Of a stretch of 8,953 nucleotides of DNA, positions 1 through 4,610 are shown piece by piece (positions within the stretch are counted from its first letter, which is position 1; every line of letters starts with the position of its first letter). The notes under the pieces are model-generated. The model was not told where the DNA came from and did not search any database. It worked only from the letters and a program-made list of their open reading frames with translations. Source of the stretch: Bacillota bacterium (GTDB lineage Bacteria; Bacillota; Clostridia; Christensenellales; CAG-138); NCBI GenBank assembly GCA_023461495.1, contig JAEYLA010000189.1:1-8953 (forward strand), in the 5' to 3' direction. The translations under genes and the position numbers were made by a program.

Positions 1-1
1 C

Positions 2-106
2 CCCATGGGCGTGGACCTCTCCGACCCCTCCCGCCGCCGGAAGAACGGCACCGAGTGCATCCTCTGCCTGGAATGCACCAAAGCCTGCCCCAAAAAGGCC
101 CTCTGA
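2..106 (+). CDS. Polyferredoxin-type 4Fe-4S binding protein, C-terminal fragment
   Basis: Only the last 34 codons and the TGA stop lie in the window; the start is off the left edge. The fragment begins with PMGVDLSDPS and ends with a complete 4Fe-4S ligand motif, C-I-L-C-L-E-C-T-K-A-C-P, four residues before the C-terminus. The opening PMGVD resembles the segment that follows the last cysteine of a preceding cluster (CPMGVD) in NapH/YccM-like integral membrane polyferredoxins, where a second CxxCxxCxxxCP motif closes the protein. I therefore infer a two-cluster electron-transfer protein of that type, with its membrane part upstream and not visible. A small soluble ferredoxin or the ferredoxin domain of a larger oxidoreductase cannot be excluded. 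The gene converges on the alcohol dehydrogenase gene, and the two share the hairpin terminator after the stop. Confidence 0.75.
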   Translation, partial: PMGVDLSDPSRRRKNGTECILCLECTKACPKKAL

Positions 107-121
107 CCCCCGCCAACGTCC

Positions 122-155
122 AAAAAAGCGCCGCCCTTTCGGGCGGCGCTTCGTT
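122..155. terminator. Bidirectional intrinsic terminator
   Basis: A perfect 10-bp GC-rich stem, AGCGCCGCCC / GGGCGGCGCT (127-136 and 141-150), encloses the four-base loop TTTC. Read on the - strand, the loop is a GAAA tetraloop and the stem runs into a run of T (six counting the last stem base), a strong terminator for the alcohol dehydrogenase gene that stops at 168. Read on the + strand it is followed by TTCGTTT, a weaker U-tract that could end the ferredoxin transcript. It lies between the two convergent stop codons. Confidence 0.88.
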
Positions 156-167
156 TATCAGTACCCT

Positions 168-1346
168 CTATTTTGCCATCCGGTAGATATTCAGCACATC
201 CTGCCAATACAGCTTTTTGAGCCCGCCAATCGGGTTTTCATTGCCGAAGGCGGCGCCCGTGCACTTCTTTGCCATCAGCGCCAGATTGCTCTCATCAATG
301 CCCAGTTCACTTAGCGTTGCGGGAAGGCCAAGCTTTTGGAAGAATTCTTTCAGGCGGCGGATCGCTTCCATCACAATGGCGTCGGGATCGCGAAAGCTTC
401 CTTTCACGCCCATGACGTTTACCGCAAACTGGACGAACATATTCACGTTATCCCGGTACACATACTCCATCCACGCAGGGGTGAGCACCGCCAGGCCCGC
501 GCCGTGTGCAACATCGTAAATGGCGCTGAGTTCATGCTCCATGTTGTGGCACGCCCAATCCTGTTCGCGCCCCATGCCGACAAGGCCGTTGTGCGCGACG
601 GTGCCGCCAAAGCCAACCTCGCACCACGCGTCATAATCCTGGGGGGTTCCGTAGACGGCAGGCGCATTTCTCATGATGGTTTTTAGCACCGTTTCACACA
701 GCCCGTCCGTCAGATCGGTATGGGTGGTGTTGGTGAAATACCGTTCGAACACATGGCTCATCATATCCGCAACGCCGTTTGCAATCTGGTTCTTGGGCAA
801 TGTAAAGAACAGCTCCGGATTGATGATGCTCAGAAGCGGCCGCAGGCGCGGGCTGCCGTAGCCGTATTTGAGCTGCTTTTCTTCATTTGTGATCACGGTG
901 TCCCCGCTTGACTCGCTTCCCGCTGCGGGTATGGTAAGTATGGTCGCCACAGGAAGCGCCTTTTCAATCGCAATCCCCTGCTCATAGATATCCCACACGT
1001 CACCGTCATGGTATACGCCCATGGCGATGGCTTTTGCAGAGTCGATCACGCTGCCGCCGCCAACGGCCAAGATCAGGTCCACATTCTCTTTTTTGCATAG
1101 CTCGATCCCCGTGTATACAAGGGAAAGCCGCGGGTTTGGCACAACGCCGCCCAGTTCCACAACCGCAAGGCCGCTTTCCTGCAGGGATGTCTTTACCGCG
1201 TCATACAGCCCGCTTTTTTTGATGCTGCTGCCGCCGTAATGCAGCAGGACTTTCTTTGCGTGGGGCTTTAACAGCGCGCCGATCTCGTGTTGTGTGCCTT
1301 TTCCAAACAGAATGCGCGCAGGAGCATAAAAATCAAAGTTGAGCAT
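168..1346 (-). CDS. Iron-containing (type III) alcohol dehydrogenase, YqhD/BdhA-like, probably NADPH-dependent
   Basis: The 392-residue cytosolic enzyme is full length for Fe-dependent alcohol dehydrogenases, which reversibly reduce aldehydes to alcohols. The N-terminus, NFDFYAPARILFGKG, is the usual family opening. The cofactor motif AVGGGSVIDSAK contains GGGS at 96-99. GGSSIKK from residue 38 matches the loop that favours NADPH in YqhD-type enzymes. All four metal ligands are visible: Asp194 and His198 in DMMSH, His267 in CHNMEHE, and His281 in VAHG, the same numbers as in E. coli YqhD. I start at the ATG ending at 1346 because a GAGG (1355-1358) lies 8 nt upstream. An in-frame ATG two codons earlier (1352) would leave only 2 nt. 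A MerR-type promoter and a divergent MerR gene lie upstream, pointing to induction by aldehydes or electrophiles. Likely substrates are short-chain or toxic aldehydes such as butanal or methylglyoxal; the exact substrate is inference. Confidence 0.93.
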   Translation of the reverse strand: MLNFDFYAPARILFGKGTQHEIGALLKPHAKKVLLHYGGSSIKKSGLYDAVKTSLQESGLAVVELGGVVPNPRLSLVYTGIELCKKENVDLILAVGGGSVIDSAKAIAMGVYHDGDVWDIYEQGIAIEKALPVATILTIPAAGSESSGDTVITNEEKQLKYGYGSPRLRPLLSIINPELFFTLPKNQIANGVADMMSHVFERYFTNTTHTDLTDGLCETVLKTIMRNAPAVYGTPQDYDAWCEVGFGGTVAHNGLVGMGREQDWACHNMEHELSAIYDVAHGAGLAVLTPAWMEYVYRDNVNMFVQFAVNVMGVKGSFRDPDAIVMEAIRRLKEFFQKLGLPATLSELGIDESNLALMAKKCTGAAFGNENPIGGLKKLYWQDVLNIYRMAK

Positions 1347-1354
1347 GAACATGT

Positions 1355-1358
1355 CCTC
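1355..1358 (-). promoter_or_regulatory. Ribosome binding site that decides the dehydrogenase start
   Basis: On the - strand GAGG is followed by ACATGTTC and then ATG (1346-1344). The 8-nt spacing fits the second methionine, while the first (1352) would have only 2 nt. The shorter protein also lines up with family N-termini and gives metal-ligand numbers equal to YqhD. Confidence 0.65.
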
Positions 1359-1379
1359 GCTTTCTTTCCATGTATTGTA

Positions 1380-1408
1380 TTGACAAGCCGCACGTTGTAC
1401 GGTTTGAT
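1380..1408 (+). promoter_or_regulatory. Probable sigma-A promoter of the MerR gene
   Basis: A perfect TTGACA -35 (1380-1385) is followed after 17 bp by TTTGAT (1403-1408; 4 of 6 consensus). Transcription would begin near 1415, just before the inverted repeat at 1421-1438, so regulator bound there would sit at the start of its own transcript and could repress it. The element overlaps the leader of the divergent dehydrogenase mRNA. The -10 is imperfect, so confidence is moderate. Confidence 0.5.
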
Positions 1409-1411
1409 GTA

Positions 1412-1442
1412 ATCATAAACCTTAACGTTAACATGAAGTCAA
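1412..1442 (-). promoter_or_regulatory. MerR-type promoter of the alcohol dehydrogenase gene (19-bp spacer)
   Basis: Read on the - strand, TTGACT (1442-1437) and TATGAT (1417-1412) are separated by exactly 19 bp. That overlong spacer is the hallmark of promoters activated by MerR-family proteins, which untwist the DNA so that RNA polymerase can use both hexamers. The spacer is almost filled by an inverted repeat. Transcription would start near 1405, giving a leader of about 60 nt. Confidence 0.82.
1421..1438. promoter_or_regulatory. MerR/AdhR-like operator
   Basis: The imperfect inverted repeat CTTAACG-TTAA-CATGAAG has 7-nt arms around a TTAA centre; five of the seven arm positions pair. The 7-4-7 geometry and the CTTAA..GAAG ends resemble the CTTAAAG-N4-CTTTAAG site I recall for Bacillus AdhR. 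It lies within the spacer of the dehydrogenase promoter and just downstream of the predicted MerR transcription start, so one site could activate one gene and hold back the other. Confidence 0.75.
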
Positions 1443-1474
1443 TACGCATTTATGAAGAATGGAGGGCCATTTTG

Positions 1475-1885
1475 ATGGGATACACCGTCAGGCAGGTTGC
1501 GGAAAAAACGCACCTTGCGCCGCATGTGCTGCGCTATTATGAAAAGGAGGGCCTCCTGCCGCAGGTGGGGCGCAGCAGGAGCGGCATCCGCCATTATTCG
1601 GAGGACGACCTGGAGTGGCTGGGGCTGATCTGCTGCCTGAAAAACACGGGCATGTCCATCAAACAGATACGGGAATTTGTGGACCTGAGCATACAGGGAG
1701 AGCGTACCCTTAAAGAACGGTGTGAGATGTTAAAAGCGCACAAGCAGGCGGTGGAGACGCAAATTCAGGATATGCACCGGTATCTTGAAAAAGTCACGCA
1801 TAAGATCGCCTATTTTTCCGCGCAGTATGAACGCTCCCTTTTGAAGAACACGAACGCAGCCCATCAAACTGAGCCCGGATGCTGA
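1475..1885 (+). CDS. MerR-family transcriptional regulator, AdhR-like
   Basis: This 136-residue protein is a typical short MerR activator. An N-terminal winged helix-turn-helix (about 2-70) shows the signature VLRYYEKEGLLP (18-29) and SGIRHYSEDDLEWL (36-49). A long helical stretch, about 80-120 and rich in K, E and Q, should form the dimer coiled coil. The C-terminus is short, with no separate ligand-binding domain. Cys53 and Cys54 (LICCLKNTGMS) lie where AdhR-type aldehyde sensors carry a reactive cysteine (Cys52 in Bacillus AdhR, from memory). I start at ATG 1475, preceded by GGAGGG (1461-1466) 8 nt away; the frame extends upstream to 1370, but that part would overlap the operator and lacks a family-like N-terminus. 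It is divergent from the alcohol dehydrogenase, which it probably activates upon aldehyde or electrophile stress. The specific inducer is inference. Confidence 0.9.
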   Translation: MGYTVRQVAEKTHLAPHVLRYYEKEGLLPQVGRSRSGIRHYSEDDLEWLGLICCLKNTGMSIKQIREFVDLSIQGERTLKERCEMLKAHKQAVETQIQDMHRYLEKVTHKIAYFSAQYERSLLKNTNAAHQTEPGC

Positions 1886-1897
1886 TGCGGGCCTGCG

Positions 1898-2455
1898 TCA
1901 GGCGTAAAGAAAATATCCCAGTACACCTGTGCCAACCATGACGAGTATGGGGTTTGCCTTCCACTTTTGCAGCACAAATAAAGCCGCCGCAAACAGTGCG
2001 ATGGAAGTAAAGCGCAGCTGCGCCGGGTTGAACGCAAGCAATGCATCCTCCCAAAATGTCAGGGCGATCATTGTAAGCCCCGCCGAGGCGATAAGGCCTA
2101 CAACGCCCGGGCGCAGCCCGGCAAAGATGCCGTTGATGATGTTGAGGCTCCTGTACCGGTAGTACACATGCGCGAGCAGGAGCACGATGACGCAGGACGG
2201 CAGAATGCAGGCAAGCGTCGCAATCACAGCGCCCCCTATGCCGGCAAGCCGCATGCCCACAAACGTTGCCGCATTGAGCGCGATCGGCCCCGGCGTCATC
2301 TGTGAGATGGTAATTACATCCGTAAATTCCGCCATCGTCAGCCAGGGGTGCAATTCCACCACCTGGTGCTGGATCAGGGGCAGGCCCGCATATCCTCCTC
2401 CAATGGTGAACAGCCCCACCTGAAAGAAGCTGATAAAAAGCTCCAGATAAATCAT
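1898..2455 (-). CDS. Chromate transporter (CHR family) short subunit, distal gene
   Basis: This 185-residue integral membrane protein is one short CHR domain, about half of a full ChrA. Diagnostic segments are FFQVGLFTIGGGYAGLPLI (10-28), the loop SQMTPGPIALNAATFVG (51-67) and several hydrophobic helices to the C-terminus (YFLYA). Its start overlaps the stop of the preceding CHR gene by ATGA, so translation is probably coupled. Short CHR proteins usually occur as such pairs and are thought to assemble as a two-subunit transporter with opposite topologies. The family is named for chromate export, but in many anaerobes the natural substrate is unknown and may be another anion; no chromate context is visible here. 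The gene ends 12 nt from the convergent MerR stop, with no clear terminator between them. Confidence 0.9.
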   Translation of the reverse strand: MIYLELFISFFQVGLFTIGGGYAGLPLIQHQVVELHPWLTMAEFTDVITISQMTPGPIALNAATFVGMRLAGIGGAVIATLACILPSCVIVLLLAHVYYRYRSLNIINGIFAGLRPGVVGLIASAGLTMIALTFWEDALLAFNPAQLRFTSIALFAAALFVLQKWKANPILVMVGTGVLGYFLYA

Positions 2456-3045
2456 TCTTCCGCCTCTCCCTCCTTCTCTGCGCGGCAGTGCCGGCGGTTT
2501 TGAGAAAGCGTATCAATCAGGCCCACCAATCCGCATAGCAGAATGATGATGATAATATTCACTCTGAATATGGCGGAGGCGATCAAAACGCCCGCCATCA
2601 CGCAAATGGGCAGCCATCGTTTTTGTTTCATGACTTCTGACGCCATACCGATGACCGCGCTTGCAATCACAGCCGCAACGCCCGCCTGCATGCCAAGAAG
2701 CACGCGGCCGACCGCGGCATTGTCCCGAAACGCGGTGTAGCCTACGCTGATGATTGAGATGATCAGAAGCGGCGGCAATACCGTACCCAATATCGCAACC
2801 AGCGCGCCCGCAATCCCCGCCAGCCGGTATCCGATCAGGATCGATGCATTCACCGCCATGGACCCGGGCGTGCATTGCGCAATGGCAACCAGGTCTAAAA
2901 TCTCGGCTTCATCGATCCAGTGCAGCCCTTCTACAAATTTTTTACGCATCAGCGGTACAATCACATACCCTCCGCCGAAGGTAAAGGCGCTCAATGTAAA
3001 TGTCGCAGTGAACAGCCTGCAATAAAACGCAATATCTTTTTTCAT
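2452..3045 (-). CDS. Chromate transporter (CHR family) short subunit, proximal gene
   Basis: The first gene of the pair encodes a 197-residue membrane protein. The conserved CHR segments are FTFGGGYVIVPLMRKKF (21-37) and AIAQCTPGSMAVNASILIGYRLAG (roughly 54-77), followed by hydrophobic helices around 78-103, 118-136, 145-160 and 162-177, with a charged tail (RAEKEGEAEE). I start at the ATG ending at 3045, which has GGGAGG 5 nt upstream; the open frame extends to 3162, but those extra 39 residues are charged, unlike the family and run through the promoter. It is predicted to form an anion transporter with the overlapping downstream gene. The two proteins share motifs but differ clearly in sequence, as expected of an old duplication. 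Confidence 0.9.
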   Translation of the reverse strand: MKKDIAFYCRLFTATFTLSAFTFGGGYVIVPLMRKKFVEGLHWIDEAEILDLVAIAQCTPGSMAVNASILIGYRLAGIAGALVAILGTVLPPLLIISIISVGYTAFRDNAAVGRVLLGMQAGVAAVIASAVIGMASEVMKQKRWLPICVMAGVLIASAIFRVNIIIIILLCGLVGLIDTLSQNRRHCRAEKEGEAEE

Positions 3046-3062
3046 ACACGCCTCCCGAGAAA

Positions 3063-3091
3063 AGTATAGACGTTTCGCTTCCGGAAGTAAA
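3063..3091 (-). promoter_or_regulatory. Possible promoter of the CHR transporter operon
   Basis: On the - strand TTTACT (3091-3086) and TATACT (3068-3063) are separated by 17 bp, a fair sigma-A match. A perfect 10-bp palindrome, CTTCCGGAAG (3078-3087), overlaps the -35 and spacer and could be an operator. The predicted start near 3056 would put the ribosome binding site at the very 5' end of the mRNA, which lowers confidence. Confidence 0.45.
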
Positions 3092-3211
3092 ACCGTATGT
3101 ATTCTGCATTCGGTTCCTTTTTTTATGCGAGAAATGCGCCATCTTTTATTTTTAAAAAGCAATTTCGTTAAATGAGACCAAGCTGTGACCGCTTTGAGAA
3201 CGGCACGGCGG

Positions 3212-3230
3212 TATACATGATTATAATGTA
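3212..3230 (+). promoter_or_regulatory. Possible promoter/operator of the surface-protein operon
   Basis: A perfect -10 TATAAT lies at 3222-3227, about 65 nt before the first gene of the operon. There is no good -35 at 16-18 bp; the closest, TTGAGA at 3194-3199, has a 22-bp spacer. The -10 is embedded in an inverted repeat, TACAT-N7-ATGTA (3214-3218 and 3226-3230). A poor -35 with an overlapping repeat would suit a promoter that needs an activator. This is inferred from motifs only. Apart from this and the CHR promoter I see nothing else in 3046-3291. Confidence 0.4.
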
Positions 3231-3291
3231 CTTACCACAAATGGTTAGATGCGGCAGTTATCGCCTTTTTCGCCGCACAAGGGAGGACAGT

Positions 3292-3867
3292 ATGGAAGAA
3301 AAGGATTTGCTGCAAAGGGTACAAAAAGGAGACGAGGCCGCTTTTCGCGCCCTGTTTCATACATATGCCGAGCCCGCCTATCAGTTGCTGTTGCAAAAAT
3401 GCGGTGACAAAGCGCTTGCCCGCGCATTGCTTAAGCGCGTGTTTGAGGACGTATACCGCGGCCTCAAAGAGCGGGAAGACGCCGATCCGACTGCGCTGTG
3501 GATCAATGCGCTGGCAGAAAAGCGGATAGACGCGCATCTTTTTTATCAGAAGGAAACAAACGCCGTTTGGCAGACGCTCTCTTCCCAGCCCGCTCTGCCG
3601 CAGGCAGCGCAGCCCGGACCTGGGGAAGTGCCGCTGCCGCCGGAACCTGTACCCGTCCAGCCGGTGTCCGCAGCAGCATCCACAGCGCATGCCGCCGGGC
3701 CCGCCCGCAAAAGGCGTGGCGGCAGAGCCGCGCTGCTATGCGTATTGGTTGCCATGACCGTCTGCGTACTGTGGGTAATGGCCGGCCTTTTGATGGATGT
3801 GCAGGCGTTGCCCAAAATCGACCTTGGATACGACTGGTTTAATACCGCCGTATTCCATCTGTTTTAG
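3292..3867 (+). CDS. Membrane-anchored protein with sigma-70 region 2-like domain, no region 4
   Basis: This 191-residue protein has an unusual layout. Residues 5-88 resemble region 2 of ECF sigma factors: LLQRVQKGDEAAFRALFHTY at the start, VFEDVYRGL (50-58) where ECF factors have VFLRVYR, and ALWINALAEKRIDAH (68-82) matching the WLYRIARNRAIDH segment. The acidic patch usually found before VFLRVYR is replaced by ALARALL. In place of region 4 there is a Pro/Ala-rich linker (about 99-138), a basic KRRGGR (140-145), one transmembrane helix (about 146-169) and a short outer tail ending in LGYDWFNTAVFHLF. The charge pattern predicts N-in, C-out. The start at 3292 has GGGAGG 5 nt upstream. It is the first gene of an apparent operon, 12 nt before the sortase gene. 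It is unlikely to be a working sigma factor; a membrane-tethered regulator or protein-binding domain is possible. The function is unknown. Confidence 0.7.
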   Translation: MEEKDLLQRVQKGDEAAFRALFHTYAEPAYQLLLQKCGDKALARALLKRVFEDVYRGLKEREDADPTALWINALAEKRIDAHLFYQKETNAVWQTLSSQPALPQAAQPGPGEVPLPPEPVPVQPVSAAASTAHAAGPARKRRGGRAALLCVLVAMTVCVLWVMAGLLMDVQALPKIDLGYDWFNTAVFHLF

Positions 3868-3879
3868 GAAGGAAGCCTC

Positions 3880-4587
3880 ATGAAACGAACGGCTTTGGAT
3901 TGGTGGATCCGTTTTTTTACAAGCCTGCTGCTGGTTCTGCTGCTTTGTACCGGCGCGCTGCTCTTGCTGCGTGACGTATGGAAGCAGCGGCTGCAGGCAC
4001 AGGCCGCCATGGCGGTGGTAGCGCAGATCGAAAACGGCAACAGCGTCATTGCCATCGACGCCCTGCCGCCTGAGGTGGAGGGCGAGGAAGAAGACATTGA
4101 GGCGCTGATAAGCTTTGCGAAGATGACCGGGCAGCCGCTGCCCGAACAGCCGGAAGAGAGCGCCTCCGATACCGATACGCTCACGGGAAAGGGCACGCTC
4201 GAAATTGAGAAAATCGGCCTTAAGCTCCCCGTGCTTGAGGGAACGGGCCGAAAGCCGCTGCGCTATGGCGCAGGCTGGCTCACCACCTCCGCTTCCCCCG
4301 GCCAGCCCGGCAACTGCGTGCTGCTGGGGCACCGCATGCGGCAAAAGGGCCGCATGTTCAACCGGCTGGATGAACTGCGCGCAGGCGATATTGTGACGCT
4401 GACGGACGCTGACGGCAACGCATATGCCTATACCGTGTTTGAAACAGCTACGGTAAAGCCAGCACAGCTTTTTGAGGAGCTTTACCGGAATACCGACGGC
4501 AGATTTCTTTCTTTGGTGACTTGCACGCCGGTAGGCGTGGGCAGCCACCGCATGGTGGTCTGGTGCAGAATAGAGCAAGATGTGTGA
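3880..4587 (+). CDS. Sortase, class C-like (pilin/surface-protein transpeptidase)
   Basis: This 235-residue membrane transpeptidase cleaves a C-terminal sorting signal of a secreted protein and joins it to the cell wall or to another pilin. An N-terminal signal anchor (about 9-31) is followed by an acidic spacer (EGEEED, 67-72) and the sortase beta-barrel from about 103. The catalytic residues are all present: His151 in LLGHRMRQKG, Cys215 in LVTCTPVGVGSHR, and Arg224 nine residues after the Cys. TCTPxGVxSHR is closest to class C (pilus) sortases, but I see no DP[WF] lid motif and no C-terminal membrane helix, both usual in that class, so a class D or unassigned sortase remains possible. Spacing is 12 nt from the upstream gene with an AGGAAGGAAG ribosome site, and 23 nt to the adhesin, its likely substrate. 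Confidence 0.92.
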   Translation: MKRTALDWWIRFFTSLLLVLLLCTGALLLLRDVWKQRLQAQAAMAVVAQIENGNSVIAIDALPPEVEGEEEDIEALISFAKMTGQPLPEQPEESASDTDTLTGKGTLEIEKIGLKLPVLEGTGRKPLRYGAGWLTTSASPGQPGNCVLLGHRMRQKGRMFNRLDELRAGDIVTLTDADGNAYAYTVFETATVKPAQLFEELYRNTDGRFLSLVTCTPVGVGSHRMVVWCRIEQDV

Positions 4588-4610
4588 TTACGATATGGAG
4601 GGAAATAGTT

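Noticed and set aside
1370..1474. N-terminal extension of the MerR protein from an upstream ATG
   Set aside because: The extension would be translated from the promoter and operator, lacks MerR similarity, and the ATG at 1475 has a strong ribosome binding site.
1794..2516. 240-codon - strand frame overlapping the distal CHR gene
   Set aside because: It is a different frame of the same strand as a clear membrane transporter, and its Arg/Cys/His-rich sequence has no membrane helices or known motif.
3046..3162. 39-residue N-terminal extension of the proximal CHR protein
   Set aside because: The extension is charged and unlike the family; the start at 3045 has GGGAGG at 5 nt and is followed at once by a membrane helix.
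3736..4578. 280-codon open frame on the - strand opposite the sortase gene
   Set aside because: It is antisense to a sortase with all catalytic residues; its His/Arg/Gln-rich sequence is typical of a shadow frame.
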